Origin: Pirellulales bacterium
Lineage (GTDB): Bacteria > Planctomycetota > Planctomycetia > Pirellulales > UBA1268
Direction: 5' to 3'
DNA: 64,000 bases
NCBI GenBank assembly: GCA_017853835.1
Contig: JAFMIU010000009.1
Location: forward strand, 1-64,000
Shown: in pieces, positions 8,539-17,191 of the stretch
Numbering within the stretch: the stretch's first letter is position 1
How the letters are laid out: every line of letters begins with the position of its first letter
The notes under the pieces: model-generated
Database searches by the model: none
Told to the model about the DNA's origin: nothing
What the model saw: the letters and a program-made list of their open reading frames with translations, nothing else
Program-made: the position numbers and the translations under genes

Positions 8539-10401
8539 CTACACCCCCACCAGGGCACGCAGATCCCGTTCCATGGCGTCGAGCCGCTCGTGGAGGGATG
8601 CCTTTACCTTCGGAAGTTCCGCGGCGTTGCATGGTGGGGCGAACGCGAAGAGATAGAACTTGATCTTGGGCTCGGTTCCCGAAGGACGGGCGGCCACGGC
8701 GTTGGCAAGCGGCGGAAACCGTCCGTCGGGCAGCAGCGGACCTGCCCCGGGACCGGCGAGGTCGAAGAGCACGACATCGCTTTTCACGCCGGCATAGCCC
8801 GTCGGGGTGGCTCCGGGGGTCCACGTCTGCAGGCTGGCCTGGTCTCTCGTGCGGGCCACCGCGAGTCCACCGAACGACGACGGAGGGGTGGCTCGAAGGG
8901 AGGCCATGATCTCCTTCATCCGATCCATGCCGCTGGCGCCGGGAAGCATGACGTTGATCGTGCGTTCAAGGTGGCAGCCGTGAATCGTGAAGAGTTCATC
9001 GAGACGCTCGTGGGGGGTGCGTCCGGCCGCCTTGAGCGACGCCGTCTGCTCCGCCATCAGCAGGGCCGCCACGGCCGCGTCCTTGTCGCGCACATGGGTG
9101 CCGGCAAGGTAGCCGTGGGACTCCTCGGTGCCAAAAACGAATCCCGCAGGCCCATGCGTGTCGATGGCGGAGCAGATCCACTTGAAGCCGACGAGTTGCG
9201 TGTCGTCGACCTTCAGGCCACGGGATTCCGCCACCCGGCGCACCAGGCCGCTCGTGACGATCGTCGTCACGACATAGTCGTCGGTGCGTGATTCTCCACG
9301 AGATCGTCGTGCGGCGATTGCCTGCTCGCAGAGGAGGCCGCAGAGCTGATTGCCGGTGAACGTGCCCCAGGCCGACCCCGGCGCGAGGGTCAGCGGCGTG
9401 GCCGCACCGAGCCGATCGCAGTCGGGATCGCTCGCCACGACGAGGTCGTCGCCGCGGGACCTGGCTTCTTCGATGACGGCGGTGAGCACGGCTGGGTTCT
9501 CGGGGTTCGCGACGTGGCCGGGCACATTGGGGAAGTCGCCGTCGGGCTTCTCGTGCGGACCGTAGAGCCGGAGACGTTTGAAGCCGGCGCCCTGGAGCAC
9601 GGGCACCACGGCGGTGGCTCCCACGCCGTGGAGCGGCGTGTAGAGGATGGCGATGTCCTTCGGACCAGGGGCGGACTGGAGGAGAACCGCCTTGACGAAG
9701 GCCGCGTCAACCTCGGCTTCGACGAAGGCGACACGTCCATCCGCCACGCCCGCGTCGAATGGCTCCCGATGCACGGCGTCTACCTTCATGACGCGATCGA
9801 TGATGCCCTTGTCGTGGGGAGGCAGCACCTGCACGCCGCCGGCCCAGTAGACCTTCACGGCATTGTCGGTCGGCGGGTTGTGGCTGGCGGTGACCATGAT
9901 GCCGCAGGCACTTCCGGTGTGCCGCACCGCGAACGAGAGTTCGGGAGTGCTCCGCACGCCACGCAGGAAGAACACCTTGAATCCCGCCGCGAGCAGCACC
10001 TCGGTGCAGAGTTTGGCGAAATGCTCGGAACGATGGCGGGTGTCGTAGGCGATGGCACACGTGGGCGTCACCCCCGAGGGCAGGGCGCTCCGCACGTAGT
10101 CGGCGAGCCCTTGGGCGCTCTCTCCGATGGTGCGGTCGTTGATGGCATTGGAGCCCACCGGATACATCGTGCCCCGTCGTCCCCCCGTGCCAAAGGGAAT
10201 CACCGTCCAATAGGCGTCGTCGAGTTCCTTCCACAGCCCCTGGTCGATCCGCGACGCCAGTTCGTCGGCAAACTCCGCGAACCGCGGTTGCGTGAGCCAC
10301 TCCCGCATCGTGGCGGCGGAGTGATCGGTGATCGAACCCGCCTCCCGGGCGGCGGCGATCGCGTCGAGGAGTCGGGCGGTGTCGGCGGATGTCGGGGGCA
10401 T
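8539..10401 (-). CDS. Phosphoglucomutase / phosphomannomutase (alpha-D-phosphohexomutase)
   Basis: 620 aa, the long bacterial type (PgcA-like). It contains the phosphoserine loop TASHNPP (about residue 170), the metal loop DPDCDR, the sugar loop GTEESHGY and the phosphate-binding loop RPSGTEPKIKFY, i.e. all four active-site loops of the superfamily. The enzyme interconverts hexose 1- and 6-phosphates, feeding glycogen synthesis (glgC is at 52.4 kb), UDP-sugars and polysaccharides. Start MPPTSADTAR at 10401; the frame continues to 10497 but would cross the divergent promoter. Divergent from a second phosphohexomutase gene with only 65 bp between start codons. Confidence 0.88.
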   Translation of the reverse strand: MPPTSADTARLLDAIAAAREAGSITDHSAATMREWLTQPRFAEFADELASRIDQGLWKELDDAYWTVIPFGTGGRRGTMYPVGSNAINDRTIGESAQGLADYVRSALPSGVTPTCAIAYDTRHRSEHFAKLCTEVLLAAGFKVFFLRGVRSTPELSFAVRHTGSACGIMVTASHNPPTDNAVKVYWAGGVQVLPPHDKGIIDRVMKVDAVHREPFDAGVADGRVAFVEAEVDAAFVKAVLLQSAPGPKDIAILYTPLHGVGATAVVPVLQGAGFKRLRLYGPHEKPDGDFPNVPGHVANPENPAVLTAVIEEARSRGDDLVVASDPDCDRLGAATPLTLAPGSAWGTFTGNQLCGLLCEQAIAARRSRGESRTDDYVVTTIVTSGLVRRVAESRGLKVDDTQLVGFKWICSAIDTHGPAGFVFGTEESHGYLAGTHVRDKDAAVAALLMAEQTASLKAAGRTPHERLDELFTIHGCHLERTINVMLPGASGMDRMKEIMASLRATPPSSFGGLAVARTRDQASLQTWTPGATPTGYAGVKSDVVLFDLAGPGAGPLLPDGRFPPLANAVAARPSGTEPKIKFYLFAFAPPCNAAELPKVKASLHERLDAMERDLRALVGV

Positions 10402-10451
10402 GGGATTCTCCGGCTCAAAACGAGATGGGCTGCAGGGCCCGGGCCGCCTTT

Positions 10452-10457
10452 TATACT
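10452..10457 (+). promoter_or_regulatory. -10-like TATACT before the second phosphohexomutase
   Basis: TATACT in an AT-rich TTTTATACTG patch that stands out from the GC-rich surroundings, 9 bp before the ATG at 10467. No clear -35 lies 16-18 bp upstream. If used, the transcript would have almost no leader. Confidence 0.35.
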
Positions 10458-10466
10458 GCTCCGGCC

Positions 10467-11840
10467 ATGAGCCACCCACCCTCCCACGTCGAACCATTGA
10501 TCGTGAGCGTCTCGGGGCTGCGGGGCGTGGTCGGTGCCGCGCTCACACATGACGTGGCCGTGCGGTACGTCAACGCCTTTGCCGCCACGCTTCCCCCGGG
10601 ACCGGTGGTGATCGGCCGTGATGGTCGGGAAAGCGGTCCAGCCCTGGCGGCAGCGATCGCGTCGCATCTCACGCGGCTTGGACGCGACGTGATCGACTGC
10701 GGCCCGGCGGCTACACCAACGATCGGCGTGGTGGTGCGCGATCGACAGGCCGCCGGCGGCGTGCAGATTTCGGCGAGCCACAATCCGGCCCGCTACAACG
10801 GGCTCAAACTCTTTTCATCGGCGGGACGTGTGCTGACGGCCGCCGCGGGGCAGAAGGTGCTCGAGGGATTCGAGTCGCTCGGGATGCCCCAGCCATGCGA
10901 GGGCAAGGCCCGCCTCGGTCGGGTGGAGGTGCACGATGGCGCTGCCGCCCATGCCCGGCTCGTCGTGGGCTGCGTCGACGCCGAGGCCATCCGCCGGCGT
11001 CGGCTCAAGGTGTGGCTCGACAGTGGCCATGGTGCCGGCAGTCGTGTGGCGAGGCTGATGTTCGCGGCCCTCGGCTGTGATGCGGTGATCGAGGGGGGGG
11101 AGCCCGACGGCCGGTTTGAGCACGAACCGGAGCCGACGGCCGCCAACCTGGCCGGGCTGTTGCCCGCCATTGCCGCCAGTGGGGCCGACGTGGGTTTCTT
11201 CCAGGATCCCGATGCCGACCGGCTTGCCATCGCAACGGCCGACGGCCGCTACATCGGAGAGGAATGCACGCTGGCGCTGGCCGTGGAGGCGGTGCTTGCC
11301 CGCACGCCCGGGCCCGTCGTCGTGAACTGTTCGACCAGCGGCATGACCGCCGCCATCGCCGCACGGCATGGCGTGCCGTGTCATGTGTCGAAGGTGGGAG
11401 AGGCGAACGTCGTCGATGAGATGCTCGCCCGGAAGGCCGTGATCGGTGGCGAGGGCAATGGAGGCGTGATCGACCCTCGGGTCGTGCTCGTGCGAGACAG
11501 CTTTATCGCGATGGCGCTGCTGCTCGAACGTCTGGCGACCGAGGGCACGACGGTCGCCACGATGGCGGCCGGGCTGCCGCGCCTCGTCATGAAAAAGTCG
11601 AAGGTGGACCTGTCGCCCGCCCTTCGCGGCCCAGGCCTCGCCGTCGGGCTCGAGCGGATCGAGGCGGCCTTTGACGGCGCGACGGTCAGCCGTCTTGACG
11701 GCCTGCGGCTCGATTGGAATGGCGGCTGGCTGCTCGTTCGTGCGAGCAACACCGAGCCGATCGTTCGCATCGTGGCGGAAGCAGGCAGTGATGCAGCCGT
11801 GGAGGCGGCCATCGCCAAGGCGACGGCCGCGCTCGCCTGA
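10467..11840 (+). CDS. glmM: Phosphoglucosamine mutase / phosphomannomutase-like phosphohexomutase
   Basis: 457 aa. The start SGLRGVVG, the phosphoserine loop ISASHNPARYNG (Ser about residue 104), metal loop DPDADR, sugar loop GGEGNGG and phosphate loop RASNTEPIVRI identify an alpha-D-phosphohexomutase. GEGNGG and the RASNTEPIVR end are of the GlmM / archaeal-type ManB-GlmM group, distinct from the neighbouring long enzyme. Probable role: glucosamine-6-P to glucosamine-1-P for UDP-GlcNAc, cytosolic. Substrate choice between glucosamine, glucose and mannose cannot be settled from motifs, so the symbol is tentative. Confidence 0.75.
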   Translation: MSHPPSHVEPLIVSVSGLRGVVGAALTHDVAVRYVNAFAATLPPGPVVIGRDGRESGPALAAAIASHLTRLGRDVIDCGPAATPTIGVVVRDRQAAGGVQISASHNPARYNGLKLFSSAGRVLTAAAGQKVLEGFESLGMPQPCEGKARLGRVEVHDGAAAHARLVVGCVDAEAIRRRRLKVWLDSGHGAGSRVARLMFAALGCDAVIEGGEPDGRFEHEPEPTAANLAGLLPAIAASGADVGFFQDPDADRLAIATADGRYIGEECTLALAVEAVLARTPGPVVVNCSTSGMTAAIAARHGVPCHVSKVGEANVVDEMLARKAVIGGEGNGGVIDPRVVLVRDSFIAMALLLERLATEGTTVATMAAGLPRLVMKKSKVDLSPALRGPGLAVGLERIEAAFDGATVSRLDGLRLDWNGGWLLVRASNTEPIVRIVAEAGSDAAVEAAIAKATAALA

Positions 11841-11844
11841 GGCG

Positions 11845-12468
11845 TCAGGTGGCGTTGCGGACGACCTTGCGATCGCGGAGGTCTTCCGACATCAGCCGGA
11901 TCTGCTCCCGCAGTTCACGGATCACGCCGATCGGCTGGGCATGGATCCGGCAGCGAGGGAGGGTGACATCGCTCGACCAGATGACGATCGACCCAAGGCC
12001 GCACGCCCGTTGCAGGATGGGCTGTCGCACGTGGATGTCCTTCACGCGGTAGAGTTCGATGTCGTCAACTTCGAGCGACAGGATGCCGTGCGTCACTCGA
12101 AGCCGCTCGGTGGTGAGTTCATACGTGGTGTGACGCACCAAGGCCTGCTTCCAGGCCGCCCAGGCCGGTGGGATCGCCATGGCAACGAGGGTGCCGATGA
12201 TCGCCGACGCGCCCCAGCCTCGTTCGATCGCCGCGTAGAGCAGCGGTGTGAGGCAGGTCATGCAGATGGCGGCGAAGCCCCAGTAACTCCGGATGACTCG
12301 TTCGGACGGCATGCCGATCCAGAGGAGTGACTCGCCTCCGGCGAGATTGGCGGCAACGGACAGGGCGGTCCTGGACCGGTCTTCATCCTGGGGTGTGCGT
12401 GCCAAGTCTCGCCGCGGGATCATCGGCGGCGAGGTGGAGGCGGACGGCGTGGGGGATTCCTCGGTCAT
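11845..12468 (-). CDS. Membrane protein with bacterial PH (YdbT/bPH2) domain
   Basis: 207 aa from the ATG at 12468, which has a CAGGTG ribosome site. A polar N-terminus of about 50 residues is followed by two close membrane helices (about 65-115: WGFAAICMTCLTPLLYAAI and AIIGTLVAMAIPPAWAAW). Then comes a bacterial PH domain (YELTTERLRVTHGILSLEVDDIELYRVKDI) with the usual order of ELTTERL, E-V-x2-I-x-L-x-R-V-K-D and GLGSIVI. The family is widespread and poorly defined; YdbS/YdbT-type proteins are membrane anchored and affect envelope stress. Its stop is 4 bp from the convergent phosphohexomutase stop, leaving no room for a separate terminator. Confidence 0.75.
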   Translation of the reverse strand: MTEESPTPSASTSPPMIPRRDLARTPQDEDRSRTALSVAANLAGGESLLWIGMPSERVIRSYWGFAAICMTCLTPLLYAAIERGWGASAIIGTLVAMAIPPAWAAWKQALVRHTTYELTTERLRVTHGILSLEVDDIELYRVKDIHVRQPILQRACGLGSIVIWSSDVTLPRCRIHAQPIGVIRELREQIRLMSEDLRDRKVVRNAT

Positions 12469-12609
12469 GACAGCACCTGAGCCCAACTCTAGCACGCACA
12501 CCGGGGCTGGAACGGGAGAAACTGGCAGCCGTCGCCGTCGGATCGTGCGTGACAGGTCAAAACGCGGCTATTCTGGGCACGCCCCGGAGCACCGTTCCTC
12601 AGGCGACCC

Positions 12610-13206
12610 ATGTGTTCTTTCCAAGGACAGCCCGACCCCTCGTCGCTTCCTGACGAAACGCTGGCCGCGCAAGCCGCCCGGGAAGGCGCCGACGGCATCG
12701 CGTTCATGACGCTCATGGATCGCCATCGCGAGCGGGTGTGGCGGGTGTGCTGGCGGCTCATGGGAACCGAGCACGATGCCGAAGATGCCGCCCAGGAGGT
12801 TTTTGTCCGGCTGTTCTTCGAGCGGGCCAAGTTCGCCGGACGGAGCCGCTACACGACCTGGCTCCATGGCGTTGCCATCCGAACCTGCCTCACCCTGCGG
12901 CGATCCCGCACACGGCGGCGCCGTCGGGAATCGGTGGAGCAGGATGACAGTGGGGGCGTCGTGGAGACGTGCGCGGATGCGCAGCCTTCGGGGGCGGCGG
13001 CGGTCGATGCCGCCCACGACGTCCAAAAGCTCCTCGAACACCTCGACGAGGAAGACCGCGCGCTGGTCATCATGAGGTTTGCCGAAAATCACGATTATGA
13101 CGCCCTGGCGGAGATGTTCGGATCGACGCCAGGGGCCCTGCGGATGCGGGTCAGTCGAATCCGCGAAAAACTCGCCGCACGCGGGGGAAGGCTGCTGGGT
13201 GACTGA
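12610..13206 (+). CDS. ECF-type RNA polymerase sigma factor
   Basis: 198 aa. Sigma region 2 (about 28-95: FMTLMDRHRERVWRVCWRL, then DAEDAAQEVFVRLF) and region 4 (about 135-190: LDEEDRALVIMRFAENHDYDALAEMF...ALRMRVSRIREKL) are joined by a short basic linker; there is no region 1 or 3, as in ECF factors. It would direct RNA polymerase to stress or envelope promoters. The next gene is a small membrane protein, the position where an anti-sigma factor is expected, and then a CmpX-like channel. This resembles Pseudomonas, where cmpX neighbours the ECF gene sigX. The divergent PH-domain gene lies 141 bp upstream. Confidence 0.93.
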   Translation: MCSFQGQPDPSSLPDETLAAQAAREGADGIAFMTLMDRHRERVWRVCWRLMGTEHDAEDAAQEVFVRLFFERAKFAGRSRYTTWLHGVAIRTCLTLRRSRTRRRRRESVEQDDSGGVVETCADAQPSGAAAVDAAHDVQKLLEHLDEEDRALVIMRFAENHDYDALAEMFGSTPGALRMRVSRIREKLAARGGRLLGD

Positions 13207-13331
13207 GGGCCGCTTCCCGGCCCCGGATCCAGGATGGAGCGGTCACGACAAAGAATCTGTGACACACCGGTTCGGAGCGGCAACTCACTGGTGGAGCCGG
13301 GGGCGCCGCCGACTTCGGCGACCACCACCGG

Positions 13332-13592
13332 ATGGGACTCGTAACGATGGATGTGCTCGACCAACTGGCCACCGTGGCGGTGCCGCCGATGCCGGCACGG
13401 CGCACGTTTACCGCGGGGGTGCAGCGGAAACTTCATCCGCGACTCCTCGCCGTGCATGTGGTGGAGTTCGCCTTCGGCGCGACGGGATGGGCCTTGGTTC
13501 ACATGGCGTCGGCCTTGCTCGCGGCGGTGCGGTTCACCGTCGTGGGCGAATGGCCGTCGGAGAAACGCGGAGGACGCGGCGACGCGTCATGA
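13332..13592 (+). CDS. Small membrane protein next to ECF sigma factor (anti-sigma candidate)
   Basis: 86 aa from the ATG at 13332, or 81 from the ATG at 13347, which seems better placed after GGGAC. A cytosolic N-terminal part of about 45 residues (VLDQLATVAVPPMPARRTFTA) precedes a 34-residue hydrophobic stretch (VEFAFGATGWALVHMASALL) that could be one long or two short helices, and a charged tail. No zinc-binding HxxxCxxC motif of ZAS anti-sigma factors is present. The position after the sigma gene and the ATGA overlap with the next frame suggest a regulatory partner; the function is inferred from position only. The 125 bp between the sigma stop and this start hold no clear gene. Confidence 0.55.
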   Translation: MGLVTMDVLDQLATVAVPPMPARRTFTAGVQRKLHPRLLAVHVVEFAFGATGWALVHMASALLAAVRFTVVGEWPSEKRGGRGDAS

Positions 13593-13711
13593 CTCACAAC
13601 ACACGCCGGCACGGCTGCCGGCAGGTTGGTGTGCGGGCCAACGATCAAAACCTGCAGGGGCTGCGCGGTGTTCATGAGGAACACCTCGGCAACGGGAGGA
13701 CGGCACGATGA
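13589..13711 (+). CDS. Possible 40-aa ORF linking the membrane protein and channel genes
   Basis: ATG at 13589 overlaps the previous stop (ATGA) and its own TGA overlaps the start of the channel gene (ATGA at 13708). The product (M-T-H-N-T-R-R-H-G-C...) is basic, hydrophilic and unlike anything I recognise. Either it is a real micro-protein, or it is an accident of sequence that passes ribosomes on to the channel gene by termination-reinitiation. An AACGGGAGG ribosome site lies just before the channel start, so coupling is not strictly needed. Confidence 0.3.
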   Translation: MTHNTRRHGCRQVGVRANDQNLQGLRGVHEEHLGNGRTAR

Positions 13712-14583
13712 CAGAGCTCGTGGTATTTGGACAGACGGCTGCGGAGACGGCACGGGAGACGGTGAACGTGTCGCGGCAGGCACTCGTCGACAGTTTCACC
13801 CAGGCATGGACGCAGGTGATCATGATCGCCCCCAAGCTGGTGGCGATGATCGTCGTGCTGGTGGCGGGCTACGTGCTCGCCCGATGGATCGGCAGCCTCG
13901 TCGCGGTGATCAGTGAGAAGATCGGGCTGCAGACGGCGGCCGAGAAGAGCGGCCTCGCCCAGAGCATGCACGACGTCGGCATTCGCCGCCCCGTGCCCGC
14001 GATCGTCGGTGGGCTGACGTTCTGGCTCCTCATGAGCGTGTTTGTGATGGCTGCATTCAGCATCCTCGGCCTCGAGAGCGTGTCGCTCGCGATGCGGGAG
14101 GTCGTCAACTACATCCCGAAGGTGCTGGTGGCGACGGTGGTCGTGGTGGTCGGATTGCTTGCGGCGACCTTCGTACGCGGTGTCGTCGCCACGAGCGCCG
14201 ACCGGGTGGGGCTCACCTATGCCGAGTATCTGGCCGGCGGGTGCTACTGGGTGCTGTCGATTCTGACCTTCATCGCCGCGTTCAATCAGCTCGGCATTCA
14301 GTTCGCTCTTCTCGAAAAGCTGATTCTGATCGCGTCGGCGGGGCTCGCCGCCGGCTTTGCCCTCGCGTTCGGGTTCGGAGGACGCGACGTGATGGCCGGC
14401 ATTCTTTCCGGCTACTACGTTCGGCAGCGACTGCAGGCAGGCGACACGGTGAGCGTGGCCGGCTTCGAAGGCACCGTTCGCGAGGTGGGCCCCGTGGCGA
14501 CCATCATCGAGACCCGGGAGAACGGGCTGGTGTCGCGCCGATCGGTTCCCAACGCGATGATGCTGCAGGAGGCTGTTCGGTAA
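13708..14583 (+). CDS. CmpX/MscS-like mechanosensitive channel family protein
   Basis: 291 aa inner-membrane protein. Hydrophobic segments at about 35-60 (IAPKLVAMIVVLVAGYVLARW), 95-120, 135-160 and 170-230 are followed by the Gly/Ala-rich pore-lining helix (ASAGLAAGFALAFGFGGRD) and a short beta domain of MscS type (GDTVSVAGFEGTVREVGPVATIIETRENG...SVPNAMM). The large cytosolic cage of MscS is missing: the protein ends after the beta domain, as in the conserved TM-helix CmpX group. It may release tension or sense membrane state. Co-location with an ECF sigma factor supports an envelope-stress role. Confidence 0.78.
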   Translation: MTELVVFGQTAAETARETVNVSRQALVDSFTQAWTQVIMIAPKLVAMIVVLVAGYVLARWIGSLVAVISEKIGLQTAAEKSGLAQSMHDVGIRRPVPAIVGGLTFWLLMSVFVMAAFSILGLESVSLAMREVVNYIPKVLVATVVVVVGLLAATFVRGVVATSADRVGLTYAEYLAGGCYWVLSILTFIAAFNQLGIQFALLEKLILIASAGLAAGFALAFGFGGRDVMAGILSGYYVRQRLQAGDTVSVAGFEGTVREVGPVATIIETRENGLVSRRSVPNAMMLQEAVR

Positions 14584-14675
14584 CGATCCCGCAACGAATA
14601 CCCGCGACCGTGCCTCATGTCGGCCGGCGCGTATCAGGATGCTCCGGTCCAAACAGGGGCCACCATCCGTCATGA

Positions 14676-14706
14676 GCGGGCCCGCGGCACGATGCCGCGG
14701 GCCCGC
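14676..14706. terminator. Perfect 14-bp hairpin after the channel gene
   Basis: GCGGGCCCGCGGCA (14676-14689) and its exact complement (14693-14706) flank a 3-nt loop. It is located 93 bp after the channel stop and 112 bp before the next gene on the same strand. There is no U-tract; the stem is very stable and is the likely end of the sigma-channel transcript. Confidence 0.6.
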
Positions 14707-14817
14707 GGTCATTGCAGGCCGAGCATCCCTCGGCGCCGTCCGTCTGAAATCGGCCTGGATCGCGGCACGAGCGACGGGCGTCTCGCAGAGCCGTGACGGT
14801 TTGCTATCTTTCGCGGT

Positions 14818-15720
14818 ATGAAACCGACTCTGCTGATCCTGGCCGCCGGCATGGGCAGCCGCTACGGCGGCCTCAAGCAAATCGACCCGATGGGGCCCTC
14901 GGGCGAGACGATTCTCGACTACTCCGTGTTTGACGCCGCCCGCGCAGGGTTCGGCAAGGTGGTGTTCGTGATCCGGCCCGACTTCGAGCAGGAGTTTCGG
15001 GATCGCGTCATGAGCCGCTTCGCGGGCCGGATCGAAACCGACTGCGTGTTTCAAACCCTGGATCGCCTGCCGGCCGGATACACCGTGCCCGCGGGCCGCA
15101 CCAAGCCGTGGGGCACCACGCATGCCGTGCTCTGCAGCCGGGACGCCATCCGCGAGCCGTTCGCGATGATCAACGCCGACGATTTCTATGGGCGTGATTC
15201 CTTCCAGGTGTTGGGGCGGAGGCTTGCGTCGCTGGCCGTCGAGTCGTCCGCCTACTGCATGATCGGGTTCACCCTCGACAACACGCTGTCGGAGCACGGA
15301 ACCGTGGCGCGGGGCGTGTGCCGCACCGACGAGCGTGGGTTCCTGACCGACATCAAGGAGCTCATGAGCGTGAGCCGCACCGCCACGGGGGTGCAAGACG
15401 TCGGACCCGACGGCGTGACGGCGCTCACGGGCAAGGAGCCGGTGTCGCTCAACATGTGGGGCTTCACGCCCCACATCTTTCCGCAACTCGAGGAATCGTT
15501 TCGGTCGTTTCTCGCGACTCGTGGCGGCGAGGAGAAGAGCGAGTGCTACATCCCCACCACCGTCGGGGAACTCGTGCACTCGGGGATCGCCACCTGCGAG
15601 GTGCTTCGCACGACCTCGTGCTGGTTTGGCGCCACCTACGCCGAAGACAAGCCGCTCGTGCAGCAGAGCATCGCCCGATTGGTCGAGGCCGGCGACTACC
15701 CGCGGAATCTCTGGGCCTGA
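14818..15720 (+). CDS. Nucleotidyltransferase family protein (sugar-phosphate nucleotidylyltransferase-like)
   Basis: 300 aa. It opens with the nucleotide-binding signature LILAAGMGSRYGGLKQ of GT-A nucleotidyltransferases (G-x-G-x-R and a Lys), followed by GPSGETILDYSVFDA and the metal-binding Asp pair in AMINADDFYG. C-terminal conserved elements include SLNMWGFTPHIF and SCWFGATYAEDK. The fold transfers NMP onto a phosphorylated acceptor. This subfamily usually lacks the left-handed beta-helix of GlgC/GlmU, and its substrate is not known to me. Convergent with the LysM gene (22 bp). Confidence 0.8.
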   Translation: MKPTLLILAAGMGSRYGGLKQIDPMGPSGETILDYSVFDAARAGFGKVVFVIRPDFEQEFRDRVMSRFAGRIETDCVFQTLDRLPAGYTVPAGRTKPWGTTHAVLCSRDAIREPFAMINADDFYGRDSFQVLGRRLASLAVESSAYCMIGFTLDNTLSEHGTVARGVCRTDERGFLTDIKELMSVSRTATGVQDVGPDGVTALTGKEPVSLNMWGFTPHIFPQLEESFRSFLATRGGEEKSECYIPTTVGELVHSGIATCEVLRTTSCWFGATYAEDKPLVQQSIARLVEAGDYPRNLWA

Positions 15721-15742
15721 CGCGAACGTCGGGCGTCGAGGG

Positions 15743-17191
15743 TCACTGGCGAACCAAGACCGTGGAGCCGGGGCCGAGAATGTCGACGAGTTCGTCGAGA
15801 TCGCGAACCGACACCACGAGGCTCGTGGGTGACGCCGTGTCGGTGGCCATGCCGGGATCCTCCGACGCTTCGATCAGCAGGCCGTCGGCCATGACGATGG
15901 CGGTGCGCTGGGGCGCGGCCGTCACCACCGACGACGGCTCCAGGCGGCGAACCTCGGCGACGGGAATCGCCGTTCCCACGCGGCTGAGCAGCTGCCGCCC
16001 GACCACGACCGGGAAACTCCCGGCGTAGTTGCCGCCAATCTGCAGGCTCAGTCTCCGCCTCGACACGCTCACGACGGCATCAAACGGGCCCTGGACGAGT
16101 TTGAGATGCTCGCCTGGGAGAAGCTGCATCGGGTGGTCGACGCCATTGATCTTGGCGAGCAGCTGCCATGACACGCCGAGCTGTGCCGCGATCGCCGGAA
16201 GGGTTTCGCCGTTGGCGACGACATGGGGCGGCAGGAGCAGGTCTTGCTGACTGTAGATCACCGTGCCGGCGAGCTGTCCGAGCAAATCCTCGAGCCGCTG
16301 GCTTTCCTCGAGCCCGAGCGACGGGTCGTCGTACCAGATGGACAGCGCCGCCAGCGCCTCCGCGTATCGTCCCGCACCGAGTTTTTCGTGGGCGTCGGCC
16401 CATGCCGTGGCGAAGGCGTTGGACGATCCCGTGGCGATCGACGACGTCGGAGGAATCGTTTCCGGTGCGTCCGCTCCACGGGATGTCATGACGCCCGGAG
16501 GCATGGCTCCGAGCGTTGCGTAGCGATCGGGGCGATCCGCGGCAGCCGGCTGGCCGCCGGGAGACAGCGGGCCGGTCGTCGCGACGCTGTCAGCCGCAGG
16601 CGGGGGAGCCGACTCGGCGGTGAGATAGGTCGGCGCCGCAGCCGACACCGAGGCGGTGGGAGACGGGTGGCTATTCATCGCGGCGACCGTGGCGGCTGCG
16701 GCAGCCGCGCCGACCATCGCTGATTCGGCGACGACCGCCGCAGGTGGAGGTGTCTGCGGCATCGCCGGTGGAGCGGCGGAGATGCCCTCCGGCATGGTCG
16801 TGAGGGGCATGCTCGCAGCGGCCGCCGGTTCGTTTGCGGGGATCGGTGTGGCCGGAGCGCTGACCGGTGGCGGCATCGGCGTCGGGATGGCCGCTGGGCC
16901 AGGAGGGACCGCGGCGGCGGCCGAGGGATTTGGAGCCGTCGCGACGGCGGTTGCCGCGGGACCCACGGCCGGGAGCGACTGACTGGCGACGTCCACCGTG
17001 GGTGGCGAGAACACAGGAGCTTCGCTGGTGGAGGCGGTCGCCGTGTCGGCCGGTGCCGGCCCTTTTTGAACGACCGAATACGCGCCATAGAGGATCGTGC
17101 CGAACAGGACGAGCACGACGAGCGGCTTTAGCGCCTCCAGCGAGTCGGAGTCACGTTGGGGACGGCTGTGGTGCCGCGAGCGACTGGCCAT
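15743..17191 (-). CDS. Membrane-anchored LysM protein with degenerate L,D-transpeptidase (YkuD) domain
   Basis: 482 aa from the ATG at 17191, which has AAGGA eight bases upstream; an ATG nine bases earlier overlaps that site. Parts: basic N-terminus, one membrane helix (about 22-42, PLVVLVLFGTILYGAYSVV), a Pro/Ala-rich linker of about 200 residues, a helical region, a LysM domain (HVVANGETLPAIAAQLGVSW...LLPGEHLKLV) and a C-terminal YkuD-like domain (VSVSRRRLSLQIGGNYAGSF to LDELVDILGPGSTVLV). The YkuD catalytic segment SHGC(I/V)R is replaced by SPTSLVVSV, so no nucleophilic Cys or His remains. Probably a periplasmic peptidoglycan-binding protein that cannot cross-link. Confidence 0.75.
   Translation of the reverse strand: MASRSRHHSRPQRDSDSLEALKPLVVLVLFGTILYGAYSVVQKGPAPADTATASTSEAPVFSPPTVDVASQSLPAVGPAATAVATAPNPSAAAAVPPGPAAIPTPMPPPVSAPATPIPANEPAAAASMPLTTMPEGISAAPPAMPQTPPPAAVVAESAMVGAAAAAATVAAMNSHPSPTASVSAAAPTYLTAESAPPPAADSVATTGPLSPGGQPAAADRPDRYATLGAMPPGVMTSRGADAPETIPPTSSIATGSSNAFATAWADAHEKLGAGRYAEALAALSIWYDDPSLGLEESQRLEDLLGQLAGTVIYSQQDLLLPPHVVANGETLPAIAAQLGVSWQLLAKINGVDHPMQLLPGEHLKLVQGPFDAVVSVSRRRLSLQIGGNYAGSFPVVVGRQLLSRVGTAIPVAEVRRLEPSSVVTAAPQRTAIVMADGLLIEASEDPGMATDTASPTSLVVSVRDLDELVDILGPGSTVLVRQ

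Noticed and set aside
13672..15579. Long minus-strand open frame opposite the channel and nucleotidyltransferase genes
   Set aside because: Crosses a perfect terminator hairpin and two real genes; no family features.
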